Assembly: GCA_022792175.1 (NCBI GenBank)
Contig: JAAWAN010000015.1
Coordinates: 1-46,796 of the forward strand
Direction of reading: 5' to 3'
Length of the DNA: 46,796 nt
Source: Provencibacterium sp.
GTDB lineage: Bacteria; Bacillota; Clostridia; Oscillospirales; Ruminococcaceae
Shown here: positions 7,801 through 17,026 of the stretch, one piece after another
Layout: each line of letters opens with the position of its first letter
Position numbering within the stretch: the first letter of the stretch is position 1
Notes under the pieces: generated by a model
Told to the model about the DNA's origin: nothing
The model's input: only the letters and a program-made list of their open reading frames with translations
Database searches by the model: none
Program-made: the position numbers and the translations under genes

Positions 7801-8418
7801 CTATTCCTCGATAAACTCCTCAATATGCCCGATCACATAGCGGATATCCTCATAGGCATAGCCCAGCCGCTGCAGCGCTGCCACCGCCCGGCGGCAGACC
7901 TTTTCATCCTCCCACAGGCGGGTATAGCGGGAGAGCAGCAGCGCGGCAATGCGCGGCTGCGGGTCCTCCTGCAGCACCTCGAGCGCCGCCTCCGCCTCCT
8001 CCTCGCCAATTCCTCTGCGGCGCAGCTCCTGCCGGATACGGCGGGGGGCATACCCCTTGAGATGGGCCATATCCGCAGCGGCGCGGCAGGCATAGTCCGC
8101 ATCGTTTAAAAGCCCCAGCTGCTGCATGCGCAGCACGGCGGCCGCCGCCAGCTCCTCCTCCGCGCCCTTTTGCAGCAGCTTATCATACAGCTGCTTTTCG
8201 GTATATTCCCGCGCAGCCAGCAGCGAGAGCGCCCGCTCGCGCACCAGCTTTTCCTCGGTTTCATAGGCGAGCGCGCCCAAATCAGAAGGATCGATAACAT
8301 CCCCTATCTGCAGATGGGCGCGTGCATAAATTTCCGGATGCAGCGTACAGCAGAATTCCCCATCGCCATAAACGGCGAAGCGGCCCCTTTTCGTCAGATG
8401 AATATCGGTCACCCGCAT
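7801..8418 (-). CDS. recX: RecX regulatory protein
   Basis: 205 residues, typical length for RecX. The middle and C-terminal part show the repeated three-helix RecX units: LLAAREYTEKQLYDKLLQKG, YAPRRIRQELRRRGI and LQRLGYAYEDIRYVI. RecX binds along RecA filaments and limits their extension and ATPase activity. It lies 3 nt downstream of recA on the same strand, so the two are almost certainly co-transcribed and would share SOS induction. A terminator follows the stop. Confidence 0.92.
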   Translation of the reverse strand: MRVTDIHLTKRGRFAVYGDGEFCCTLHPEIYARAHLQIGDVIDPSDLGALAYETEEKLVRERALSLLAAREYTEKQLYDKLLQKGAEEELAAAAVLRMQQLGLLNDADYACRAAADMAHLKGYAPRRIRQELRRRGIGEEEAEAALEVLQEDPQPRIAALLLSRYTRLWEDEKVCRRAVAALQRLGYAYEDIRYVIGHIEEFIEE

Positions 8419-8421
8419 CGG

Positions 8422-9519
<1,098 letters not shown>

Positions 9520-9555
9520 GTACAACCTCCATCCCGCATCCGGTCCGGCAGATGC

Positions 9556-9567
9556 GAATATATGTTC
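9556..9567 (-). promoter_or_regulatory. LexA (SOS) box-like site upstream of recA
   Basis: GAATATATGTTC on the plus strand, flanked by C and T. It differs at one base of the half-sites from the Gram-positive consensus GAACNNNNGTTC. It lies between the recA promoter (9612-9639) and start codon, where repressor binding would block transcription. Confidence 0.55.
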
Positions 9568-9611
9568 TGTTCGTTTTTTCAGCCCTCCTTTTTGAAGGCT
9601 GTACTGTATTT

Positions 9612-9639
9612 AGTATACCATAAAACCGGAAAAGTTCAA
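9612..9639 (-). promoter_or_regulatory. recA promoter
   Basis: Minus strand -35 TTGAAC (9634-9639), 16-nt spacer ending in TGG, -10 TATACT (9612-9617). This is an extended -10 promoter. The -35 overlaps the stop of the upstream DUF1273 gene. Confidence 0.75.
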
Positions 9640-10163
9640 GCGTTTCCTTCACAAATGACCGCCGCAAGGTTCACAATTTCCAGCTTCTTTTTCATCGCAT
9701 AGCGAACCGTTGCGGCCGTGCCGCCGAGCCGGCCATCGAAATAGCAGATAAGCCGGCAGGAGTGGTCCACCATATAGCGGTTGCGCAGCTGATAGCAGCC
9801 GCGGCTGTAGCAAGAACTCAGCGTTAAAAGCTCATCGCTCTGGCAAAGCACCTGCTCATAACGCTGCCTCCAGCTTTTCGGCCAGCCCTCAGCCTGGCCC
9901 GGAAAGGGGATGGCACAGCGAAGGCGGACATCCTCCCCCATTTCCCGCAGCCGGAGCACCGTTTCGGCCGCCAGCAGGTCAAAGCCCTGCGCCGCGCCGC
10001 AGTAAAAAAAGGCATAGCCCGCATTTATCGCCGCGCGCACCGCCTCCTCCAGCTGCAAAGCCAGGGCATCATACTCCCGATTTCCCTCCCAAAAAGGAAA
10101 GGGAAATTTCTGCGCCCGGTAGCCGGAAAAACAGGCGGACATTAAACGGTCCAGATTCTGCAT
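9636..10163 (-). CDS. DUF1273/YpsA-like SLOG-superfamily protein
   Basis: 175 residues resembling the YpsA/DUF1273 branch of the SLOG Rossmann-like superfamily. CFSGYRAQKFPFPFW at the start, the YFFYCGAAQGFDLLAAETVL region (FYCGAAQGFD is the diagnostic nucleotide-pocket segment), IPFPGQAEGWP and YMVDHSCRLICYFDG are all in order. SLOG proteins bind nucleotides or nucleotide-derived ligands. In Bacillus YpsA influences cell division, but the role here is not established. The start ATG at 10163 has GGAGGAGGG upstream. The recA promoter begins at its stop, so it may contribute read-through into recA. Confidence 0.8.
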   Translation of the reverse strand: MQNLDRLMSACFSGYRAQKFPFPFWEGNREYDALALQLEEAVRAAINAGYAFFYCGAAQGFDLLAAETVLRLREMGEDVRLRCAIPFPGQAEGWPKSWRQRYEQVLCQSDELLTLSSCYSRGCYQLRNRYMVDHSCRLICYFDGRLGGTAATVRYAMKKKLEIVNLAAVICEGNA

Positions 10164-10345
10164 TTTCCTGCCCTCCTCCCTCTTCCGGTTTTCTTCCCTT
10201 TCAAGTATAGCCTAAAACCCTTTGAAAGGGAAGAAGAAACAGGCAGGCCCCAAAATAAAAGGGCTGCAGCGAAAAACTTCCTGGGAAAAAGGGCAGGCAA
10301 GGCTCTGCTTCTCCCTGCTAAAATTCCGACAGCACCAAATCCCCT

Positions 10346-10912
10346 TTAAAGAGGCCCCTGCAGATGCTCCCCCAGCCCGCACAGCAAAAGTACGGCAGCC
10401 AGCGTCAGCAGCTCGAAGCGTTCTGCCGGGCCGCGCAGGCACACCGGAATATCGGCCGGCTCCATCCTGCCGCCGCCAAAGGTGGCAATCTCCCGCTGCA
10501 GGCAGATGGCGGCGCCCTCGCCCGTCATGCTTGAGAGGGTGAGCGTATCGCGGCTGGAAAGCCCGCAGGTCAGCGTTTTCAGCTGATGGCGCGCCGCAAA
10601 GGCCAGTCCCTCGGCATTGTGGGAATGGATAACGGCAACCGCGCGCGCGGCGGGAGAAAAATCCTCCCAGCTTTGCTGCGGGGAGCGCGCGCCGATCACA
10701 TAGACCGCCTCCCCTTCGCATTCCAGCGGACGGGCCGCCTCTATCAGCAGAATATCCGGCGCCATATCTGCGGGCAGAATATCGCGCCCTGTGACACAAA
10801 GCACCTCGCAGAAGCGGGAAAGCGTTTTATAGAGCGAATGCAGCGCTCCCTCTCCCGACAGCACGACGACACTGATCATCTCCCCGTAAATCCCATCCTT
10901 TCCGGGGGACAC
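10346..10912 (-). CDS. Unknown protein linked to murC
   Basis: 188 residues from a GTG at 10912 (AAGGGGGA 11 nt upstream), or about 177 from an in-frame ATG at 10879, whose product begins ISVVVLSGEGALHSL. It starts right after the murC stop and is almost certainly co-transcribed. The sequence has alternating hydrophobic strands (ISVVVLSG, DILLIEAA, EAVYVIGA, AVAVIHSHNAEGLAFAARHQLKTLTCGLSSRDTLTLSS), like a Rossmann-type fold. It distantly recalls the substrate-binding part of Mur ligases but has no ATP-binding GKT motif. A role in cell-wall precursor synthesis is inferred only from position. Confidence 0.6.
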   Translation of the reverse strand: MSPGKDGIYGEMISVVVLSGEGALHSLYKTLSRFCEVLCVTGRDILPADMAPDILLIEAARPLECEGEAVYVIGARSPQQSWEDFSPAARAVAVIHSHNAEGLAFAARHQLKTLTCGLSSRDTLTLSSMTGEGAAICLQREIATFGGGRMEPADIPVCLRGPAERFELLTLAAVLLLCGLGEHLQGPL

Positions 10913-10913
10913 C

Positions 10914-12347
10914 TTATCGGCCGTCCCCCTTGACAGGACTAGTATCTACCGCTTCGCGCCCCGCTATGCACGAAAGCTCCTCGAGAATCAGTTTGGCGCA
11001 TTTGTAAACATCCCCGCAGCCAAGGGTAATCACCAGGTCGCCCTCTTCTGCGGCTCCGGCCACATAGCGGGCAATTTCAGGAAACTTCGGGAAAAAGCAG
11101 CAGCCCTCTATGCGCTTCTGTAAATCTCTTGCATCGATCCCATAAGTATTGTGCTCCCGTCCGCCCATGATTTCGCTGAGCACCACCTGGTCGGCAACCG
11201 AGAGCGCGGCGGCAAAATCCTCCAGCAGCAGGGCCGTGCGCGAATAGGTGAACGGTTGATGCACCGCAAAAACCCGATGAAAGCCCATCTCTTTAGCGGC
11301 GCGCAGGGTGACTGCAATCTCCTTTGGATGGTGCGCATAATCATCCGCAACGGTGACCCCGTTTACCCGGCCGAGAATCTCAAAGCGCCGTCCCGCGCCG
11401 CCAAAGCTCTCCACAAGCTCCGCCGCATGCCGCGCATCGCATCCCAGCCGGATGGCGGCCGCCAGCGCGGCCAGCGAATTCAGAATGTTGTGCGCGCCGG
11501 GCACCGCCGTTTTCACCTCGCAGATTTCCTTTTCCCCGTGCATCAGCCGGTAGCGGTAGCCGGTGCCGAAGCGTTCGGCATCCGCCGCCCAGTAGTCGTT
11601 TTCGGGGGAGAGGCCAAAGGTAATCTTCTCCTTTTTTATTCCCTCCACCGCCCGCAGGGTATTCGGGTCATCTCCGTTATAAATGACGCACCGGGAGGCC
11701 ATCCCCGCAAAGGTATGAAAGGCCTTTATAATGTTCTCCAGATTTTTATAGTAGTCAAGGTGGTCCTCATCCACATTGAGAATCACCGCCATATCCGGAT
11801 AAAGGTTCAGAAAATGCTCGCAGAATTCGCAGGCCTCCACGGCCAGAACCGGGCTCTTGCCCACCCGGCCGCTGCCGCCGATCTCCCCGAGCTTGCCGCC
11901 GATAACGGCGCTCGGGTCCTTCCCGCAGCCGAGCAGGATATGGGTCAAAAGCGCCGTAGTAGTCGTTTTGCCGTGCGTTCCGCAGACGGCGGCGCACTCC
12001 TCAAACTGCGATGTAATCAGCCCGAGCAGCTCGCTTCGCTCAATCACCGGCAGCCCGCTTGCGCGCGCCGCAATAAGCTCCGGGTTCTCCTCCATAATAG
12101 CGGCCGAATAGATAATGGCATCCGCCCCGGCAATATTTTCCGCCCTCTGGCCGATAACTACCTGCATGCCCATCGAGCGCTCCAGCTCGATGGTATCGCC
12201 GGGATTGTTATCCGAGCCGGATATCTCATAGCCGCGCCCCTGCAGAATCTGCGCGAGCGGAAACATGCCGCTGCCGCCGATGCCGATAAAATGAATATGC
12301 CGCCTGCCCGCCAGAATATCGGGAGAAACCTTCATATCGATGACCAT
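10914..12347 (-). CDS. murC: UDP-N-acetylmuramate--L-alanine ligase
   Basis: 477 residues, full length. N-terminal nucleotide-binding GIGGSGM (22-28), central ATP-binding GTHGKTTTT (from 123), DEDHLDYY and the NPxxxN-type GAHNILNSLAALAAA, and C-terminal DDYAHHPKEI and QPFTYSRT are all classical MurC motifs. It adds L-Ala to UDP-MurNAc in the cytoplasm, the first amino-acid step of peptidoglycan stem-peptide synthesis. Two starts are possible: ATG 12347, with GGAAAGGA directly adjacent, and ATG 12335 (fifth codon); neither has ideal spacing. A TATAAT box lies about 65 nt upstream. Confidence 0.97.
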   Translation of the reverse strand: MVIDMKVSPDILAGRRHIHFIGIGGSGMFPLAQILQGRGYEISGSDNNPGDTIELERSMGMQVVIGQRAENIAGADAIIYSAAIMEENPELIAARASGLPVIERSELLGLITSQFEECAAVCGTHGKTTTTALLTHILLGCGKDPSAVIGGKLGEIGGSGRVGKSPVLAVEACEFCEHFLNLYPDMAVILNVDEDHLDYYKNLENIIKAFHTFAGMASRCVIYNGDDPNTLRAVEGIKKEKITFGLSPENDYWAADAERFGTGYRYRLMHGEKEICEVKTAVPGAHNILNSLAALAAAIRLGCDARHAAELVESFGGAGRRFEILGRVNGVTVADDYAHHPKEIAVTLRAAKEMGFHRVFAVHQPFTYSRTALLLEDFAAALSVADQVVLSEIMGGREHNTYGIDARDLQKRIEGCCFFPKFPEIARYVAGAAEEGDLVITLGCGDVYKCAKLILEELSCIAGREAVDTSPVKGDGR

Positions 12348-12411
12348 TCCTTTCCAAAGGCCGCACGGGCCTTCCTGCTGCTTTCATCTGCCGGCCGTTT
12401 GACCTGACTCT

Positions 12412-12417
12412 ATTATA
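12412..12417 (-). promoter_or_regulatory. -10 element of the murC promoter
   Basis: TATAAT on the minus strand. The 17-nt-upstream hexamer (TTTATT) is a weak -35 within a T-rich tract. Spacing to murC is suitable. Confidence 0.45.
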
Positions 12418-12597
12418 TTGCAGATGAGAAAAAAAATAAACAGGGAAACGGCAAAACATCCCTCTCAAAATCCGGCATCGCTGAATAAACTGCTAAAATC
12501 TGCTAAATAATACAGGTAGCTAAGATCGGCACCCGCCCGCCCCATAGCCTGCCGGGTGTCCTGACTATCCATCATGCAGATTACAGGAGGCAAAACC

Positions 12598-12894
12598 ATG
12601 AACATCACCGATGTCAGAATCCGCAAAACCTATCCAGATGCACGTTTAAAGGCGCTGGTCTCGGTCACCCTCGACGGCGATTTTGCTGTTCACGATATCA
12701 AGGTCATTGAGGGGCCCAACCGCCTGTTTGTCGCCATGCCCAGCCGCAAGGATGAATCCGGCAGCTTTCGGGATATTGTCCACCCCATCACAGCGGAGGC
12801 GCGGCAGCTGATAGAAAACACCATTCTGGAGCGCTACTATGCCTATCTGGCGGAAAACCCGCCGGAGGCACCGGCCGTACCGACCGCCGAATAG
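12598..12894 (+). CDS. spoVG: Septation/sporulation regulator SpoVG
   Basis: 98 residues, the normal SpoVG length. It shows the conserved start MNITDVRIRKTYPDARLKALVSVTLDGDFAVHDIKVIEG, the VAMPSRK segment and the FRDIVHPITAEAR region. ATG 12598 is chosen over an upstream ATG because AGGAGG is at ideal distance. SpoVG is a small site-specific nucleic-acid-binding protein affecting asymmetric septation, sporulation and gene expression in Firmicutes. Upstream, GCTGAATAA at about 12480 resembles a sigma-H -10, but I find no matching -35, so sigma-H control is only a possibility. Two very strong terminators follow. Confidence 0.95.
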   Translation: MNITDVRIRKTYPDARLKALVSVTLDGDFAVHDIKVIEGPNRLFVAMPSRKDESGSFRDIVHPITAEARQLIENTILERYYAYLAENPPEAPAVPTAE

Positions 12895-12987
12895 GTACCC
12901 GCCCGGAAAAATTTCGCCTCCGGCAGCGCCGCCGCAGTAAGAAAAAGGCCTGCTGCAAAATTTTTATTCCGGCCTGCGGAAACTGGA

Positions 12988-13029
12988 AAAAACACTTTCG
13001 GGGCAAGCTGATGCCCCGAAAGTGTTTTT
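12988..13029. terminator. Strong bidirectional terminator after spoVG
   Basis: Perfect 18-bp stem (12988-13005 with 13012-13029) and 6-nt loop. A-run and T-run flanks are built into the arms, so it can terminate spoVG (plus) and the pur operon (minus). Confidence 0.9.
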
Positions 13030-13035
13030 CCGAAG

Positions 13036-13071
13036 GGCGCGTTGCAAAATGAAATCATTTTGCAACGCGCC
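13036..13071. terminator. 16-bp hairpin of the GCAAAATG family, at the purD end
   Basis: Perfect arms 13036-13051 and 13056-13071 with a 4-nt loop; the 3' flank on the plus strand is TCTTTTATC. The inner part, GTTGCAAAATG/CATTTTGCAAC, recurs at 26011-26036 and, partly, at 29432-29453. Confidence 0.75.
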
Positions 13072-13079
13072 TCTTTTAT

Positions 13080-14339
13080 CTATTTTCTGCCGATATCGGT
13101 GCGCAGCTGCCTGCCAGGAAAGGCAATCTTCTCCGCCGCGGCATAGGCGCGCTCGAGCGCCTGCGGCAGGCTCTCCCCCACCGCGCTGATGCCGAGTACC
13201 CGCCCGCCGGCAGTAACGACCTTTCCATCTCTCAGCGCCGTTCCGGCATGGTAAACGGTAACCGCCGGGTCAAACGGGCCCTGCAGCCCGGTAATCTCCA
13301 GCCCTTTCTCATAATGGCCGGGATAACCGCCCGAGGCGAGCACCACGCAGGCGGCCGCTCCAGGGGAGAAGCGAACCTCCGCCTGCTGCAGCCTCCCATC
13401 GGTCACTGCCTCCATCACCGAGAGCAGGTCACTCTGCAGCAGCGGCAGCACCACCTGGGTCTCCGGGTCGCCAAAGCGGCAGTTATACTCGATCACCTTC
13501 GGGCCGCTTTCAGTGAGCATCAGCCCAAAATAGAGGCAGCCTTTAAAGGTGCGCCCTTCGCTGTTCATCGCCTCCACCGTCGGGCGGAAGATGGTACGCA
13601 TGCACTCCTCTGCTATCTCGGGGGTATAGTGCCGGTTGGGGGCAACGGTACCCATCCCGCCGGTGTTAGGCCCCTTATCCCCATCATAAATGCGCTTGTG
13701 GTCCATTGAAGAGACCATGGGGACAATCGTTTTGCCATCGGTAAAGCAGAGGACGGAAACCTCCGGCCCGCTTAAAAACTCCTCAATAACCACCCGGTTG
13801 CCGCTCGCACCGAAGATTTTATCCTCCATGATGGATTTGAGCGCATCCTGCGCCTCCCCGAGCGACTGGGCGATGATGACCCCCTTGCCGAGCGCCAGCC
13901 CATCCGCCTTGATGACGACCGGATATTTTCCCGCCGTACGTACATCATTATAGGCGGCTACACAGTCATCATAGACGCGGTAGCGCGCGGTCGGGATGCC
14001 GTAGCGCTCCATCAGCCCCTTGGCAAACACCTTGCTGCCCTCAATGACGGCCGCCCTTTTATCCGGTCCGAAGGCGCGGATACCCTTCTCTGCGAGCGCA
14101 TCCACCATGCCGAGCGCCAGCGGGTCATCCGGCGCGACCACGACATAGTCAATCGCTGTTTTCAGGCAGAAATCCACCATGCCCGCGATATCAGCCGCCG
14201 CTATCGGGACATTTTCGGCAATCATCGCCGTTCCGGCGTTGCCGGGCGCGCAGTAAAGCCTGTCGCAGCGGGGGCTTTTATAAATGGCCAGTGCCAGCGC
14301 ATGCTCGCGCCCGCCGGAACCGACTACCAATACCTTCAT
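13080..14339 (-). CDS. purD: Phosphoribosylamine--glycine ligase (GARS)
   Basis: 419 residues, complete monofunctional GARS. N-terminal MKVLVVGSGGREHAL, ATP-grasp motifs including IKADGLALGKGV, the DHKRIYDGDKGPNTGGMG segment and YNCRFGDPETQ metal/ATP-binding region are intact. It makes glycinamide ribonucleotide from phosphoribosylamine, glycine and ATP. It is the last gene of the purine operon, 77 nt after the AICAR formyltransferase gene, with GGAAGAG upstream of the ATG. Terminators follow within 10 nt. Confidence 0.97.
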   Translation of the reverse strand: MKVLVVGSGGREHALALAIYKSPRCDRLYCAPGNAGTAMIAENVPIAAADIAGMVDFCLKTAIDYVVVAPDDPLALGMVDALAEKGIRAFGPDKRAAVIEGSKVFAKGLMERYGIPTARYRVYDDCVAAYNDVRTAGKYPVVIKADGLALGKGVIIAQSLGEAQDALKSIMEDKIFGASGNRVVIEEFLSGPEVSVLCFTDGKTIVPMVSSMDHKRIYDGDKGPNTGGMGTVAPNRHYTPEIAEECMRTIFRPTVEAMNSEGRTFKGCLYFGLMLTESGPKVIEYNCRFGDPETQVVLPLLQSDLLSVMEAVTDGRLQQAEVRFSPGAAACVVLASGGYPGHYEKGLEITGLQGPFDPAVTVYHAGTALRDGKVVTAGGRVLGISAVGESLPQALERAYAAAEKIAFPGRQLRTDIGRK

Positions 14340-14416
14340 TTTTACACTCTCTTCCTTTCTTCGGAAACCCAGCCGTGCCGGCTTTCACCCTGCCTCTTCC
14401 CTTCTGGCTCCGGCGA

Positions 14417-15592
14417 TCAGTGATGGAACAGACGGATACCGGTAAACGCCATCACCATTTGATAACGGTTGCAGCATTCGATGACGTTGTCATCGCGAAT
14501 TGAGCCGCCGGGCTGCGCGATATAGCTCACGCCCGAGCGCTTCGCCCGCTCGATGTTGTCCCCGAAGGGGAAGAAGGCATCCGAGCCGAGGGAAACGCCG
14601 TCAAGCGTATCGAGAAAGGCGCGCTTCTCCTCCCGGGTGAGCGGCTCCGGCTTTTTGGTGAAAAACTGCTGCCAGGCGCCGTCGCGCAGCACATCGTCAT
14701 AGTCCTCCGAAATGTAAACGTCAATCGTGTTGTCCCGGTCAGCGCGGCGGATATCCTCTTTGAACGGGAGGGAGAGCACCTTTTCATGCTGCCGCAGATA
14801 CCAGTTATCCGCCTTGTTGCCGGCCAGGCGGGTGCAGTGCACGCGGGACTGCTGCCCTGCCCCAACACCGATGGCCTGCCCATCCTTCACATAGCAGACC
14901 GAGTTGGACTGGGTATATTTAAGGGTAATGAGTGAGATGAGCAGGTCGCGCTTCGCGCTCTCGGGCATCTCTTTACAGTCGGTGACGATGTTTTTGAGCA
15001 GTTCTTCGGTGATGGCCAGTTCGTTTCTGCCCTGCTCGAAGGTAATGCCGAATACATCCTTGTGTTCAACCGGCGCGGGCCGGTAGGCGGGATCTATTTG
15101 CACGACGTTATAGCTGCCCTTGCGCTTACCCTTTAAAATCTCCAGCGCCTCATCAGTGTAGCCGGGGGCGATGACCCCATCCGAAACCTCGCGGGCCAGA
15201 AGATGGGCGGTATCGGCGTCGCAGATATCCGAAAGGGCCGCCCAGTCGCCATAGGAGGACATCCGGTCGGCGCCGCGCGCGCGCGCATAGGCGCAGGCTA
15301 TCGGGGAAAGCTCCCCCTCGCCGGTAAAGTAGATCTTTTTCAGGGTATCGGAAAGCGGCAGGCCGACCGCCGCGCCCGCGGGGCTGACATGCTTAAAGGA
15401 AGCCGCAGCGGGCAGGCCGGTCGCCCTTTTCAGCTCGCTGACCAGCTGCCAGCTGTTTAAGGCATCCAGAAAATTGATATAGCCCGGCTTGCCGTTTAAA
15501 ACGGTGAGCGGCAGCTCTCCCTCTTTCATGAAAATGCGCGCCGGCTTCTGGTTGGGGTTGCAGCCATATTTCAGTTCCAGCTCGGTTACCAA
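14417..15592 (-). CDS. Stand-alone AICAR formyltransferase
   Basis: 391 residues corresponding only to the transformylase half of PurH; the MGS-like IMP cyclohydrolase half is absent. The catalytic K-H pair is visible in SFKHVSPAGAA (Lys67, His68). QSNSVCYVKDGQAIGVGAGQQSRVHCTRLA and SDAFFPFGDNIERA are typical. It transfers a formyl group from 10-formyl-THF to AICAR to give FAICAR. The missing cyclisation is supplied by the next gene upstream in the operon, a separate IMP cyclohydrolase. This split arrangement is known from several anaerobes. Confidence 0.92.
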   Translation of the reverse strand: MVTELELKYGCNPNQKPARIFMKEGELPLTVLNGKPGYINFLDALNSWQLVSELKRATGLPAAASFKHVSPAGAAVGLPLSDTLKKIYFTGEGELSPIACAYARARGADRMSSYGDWAALSDICDADTAHLLAREVSDGVIAPGYTDEALEILKGKRKGSYNVVQIDPAYRPAPVEHKDVFGITFEQGRNELAITEELLKNIVTDCKEMPESAKRDLLISLITLKYTQSNSVCYVKDGQAIGVGAGQQSRVHCTRLAGNKADNWYLRQHEKVLSLPFKEDIRRADRDNTIDVYISEDYDDVLRDGAWQQFFTKKPEPLTREEKRAFLDTLDGVSLGSDAFFPFGDNIERAKRSGVSYIAQPGGSIRDDNVIECCNRYQMVMAFTGIRLFHH

Positions 15593-15606
15593 TGAAAAAA
15601 CCTCCT

Positions 15607-16305
15607 TCAGTGATGTTTGTTGATGATACGGGTCTCGGCATTCCCATCTGAAAGGCGGATGAAGCGCACAAACAGGGAAATGCGCTTTTCCTCGTTCAGG
15701 CTCTCCCAGAGCGATCCGGCAACCGAGTCGATATCCCCGGGCACCGAAACCGCAGCCGGCTCGCCGCTAAAGGAAAGGGGCGGGTTGCCGTCCCGCTGAT
15801 AGGTATGAATGAGGCTGCCCGTTCCTGCCTTCGGGTTCTGGTATTCATAGAAAAAGCGGCGGGTGCAGGCGGGGTCTCCGTCATCGCTCTTAAGAATCGA
15901 GAGGCGGTAGTCGCCGTTTTTCTCCAGCAGCCCGGAGATGCGGGGGGTATAAATCGGCGGGTCCGGCTCGAAGGTGCGGGTGCGCAGCGCGCTTTCAAAG
16001 CTGCCGCCGAGCGAGAGCGCCTCATAGATAGTGTCCGTCTGGTCGCCGTTGGTGACAATGGTGCGCCCGTCGAGCACCCGAACAGGGGCATAAATGACAA
16101 GCGAAGGGTCCTTTAATTTGCCGGGGTCATAGGCCTCGGTGCGCAGCCCCTCCCCTTCCGGGACGAAAATGCGGTTGCAGCTGTTTTCGCTGCGGCCCAT
16201 AATGAAATAGGCGGCGAACGCATGCTCTCCATCTGCACTGCGTCCGATGAGGATGCCGCGCCCGGGGTAGTCATTTTTTTTCAGCCGCTCAAAAACATTC
16301 TCCAT
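15607..16305 (-). CDS. IMP cyclohydrolase, PurO-like
   Basis: 232 residues from ATG 16305 (GGAG 12 nt upstream). It matches the PurO-like stand-alone IMP cyclohydrolase family, which has an Ntn-hydrolase-like fold unrelated to PurH. Features are the N-terminal NDYPGRGILIGRSADG, AAYFIMGRSENSCNRIF and the YEALSLGGSFESALRTRTFEPDPPIYTPRISG core. It closes the ring of FAICAR to give IMP, the last step of de novo purine synthesis. Only 14 nt separate it from the AICAR formyltransferase gene, so the two consecutive activities are made together. Catalytic residues cannot be assigned with certainty from sequence alone. Confidence 0.88.
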   Translation of the reverse strand: MENVFERLKKNDYPGRGILIGRSADGEHAFAAYFIMGRSENSCNRIFVPEGEGLRTEAYDPGKLKDPSLVIYAPVRVLDGRTIVTNGDQTDTIYEALSLGGSFESALRTRTFEPDPPIYTPRISGLLEKNGDYRLSILKSDDGDPACTRRFFYEYQNPKAGTGSLIHTYQRDGNPPLSFSGEPAAVSVPGDIDSVAGSLWESLNEEKRISLFVRFIRLSDGNAETRIINKHH

Positions 16306-16381
16306 CTGAAAAACACGCTCCTTTTTACTTCTGCCGCTTTTTAAAAGCTCTTCTTTTCGCCTGAAGCTTCCTTTAAACCGC

Positions 16382-16999
16382 TCATTTCGCTGCAAGCTCT
16401 GCGCAGACCTGCTCGAGCGCCTGCGGCAGCAGCACCCACTCGGCCTGCTCCATCACCCGGCGCTGAAGGGTTTCGGGGGTATCCCCTTCCCTGACCTCGA
16501 CCGCCCTCTGCAGCAGAATGCGCCCGCCATCGGTCACCTCGTTGACGAGATGCACCGTCGCGCCGGTGACCTTTACACCATAGCGCAGAGCCTCCTCATG
16601 CACCCGCAGCCCGTAGTATCCATCCCCGCAGAAGGCAGGGATGAGCGAGGGATGCACATTGAGTATCCGGTCGCGGTAGGCTTCGCAAAAGGCCGGCGAG
16701 AGCACCGACAGAAAGCCGGCGAGCACGATAACCTCGATCCCCTTCTCCTGCAGCAGCCGCAGCAGCGCCTCGCTGTATGCCTCCTTCGAGGGGTACTCCC
16801 TGCGCGGCAGCGCCTGCGCGGGAATATCCGCCTTTTTTGCGCGCTCAAGCGCATAAACCCCCAGCCTGGAGGAAACGACCAGGCAAAGCTGCGCATGCGG
16901 CAGCTTTCCGGCCGCCGCCGCATCAATCAGCGCCTGCAGATTCGTTCCGCCTCCCGAAACGAGCACCGCTACCTTCAACTTGCTCCCATCCTTTCCCAT
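16382..16999 (-). CDS. purN: Phosphoribosylglycinamide formyltransferase
   Basis: About 205 residues. VAVLVSGGGTNLQALIDA (phosphate loop), ILNVHPSLIPAF (catalytic Asn and His) and GATVHLVNEVTDGGRILLQ (catalytic Asp) mark folate-dependent GAR transformylase. It makes FGAR from GAR and 10-formyl-THF. ATG 16999 has GGGAGG only 2 nt upstream. A TTG at 16978, with GGGAG 4 nt upstream, is a plausible alternative and begins closer to the conserved region. Confidence 0.95.
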   Translation of the reverse strand: MGKDGSKLKVAVLVSGGGTNLQALIDAAAAGKLPHAQLCLVVSSRLGVYALERAKKADIPAQALPRREYPSKEAYSEALLRLLQEKGIEVIVLAGFLSVLSPAFCEAYRDRILNVHPSLIPAFCGDGYYGLRVHEEALRYGVKVTGATVHLVNEVTDGGRILLQRAVEVREGDTPETLQRRVMEQAEWVLLPQALEQVCAELAAK

Positions 17000-17026
17000 C
17001 GCCTCCCGACAGCACCGGAAGACCAG

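Noticed and set aside
12472-12497. Sigma-H promoter for spoVG
   Set aside because: A -10-like GCTGAATAA is present, but no AGGA-type -35 lies at the right distance.
16306-16395. N-terminal extension of the IMP cyclohydrolase from a TTG at 16395
   Set aside because: It overlaps purN, is basic and low-complexity, and ATG 16305 begins the conserved family sequence.
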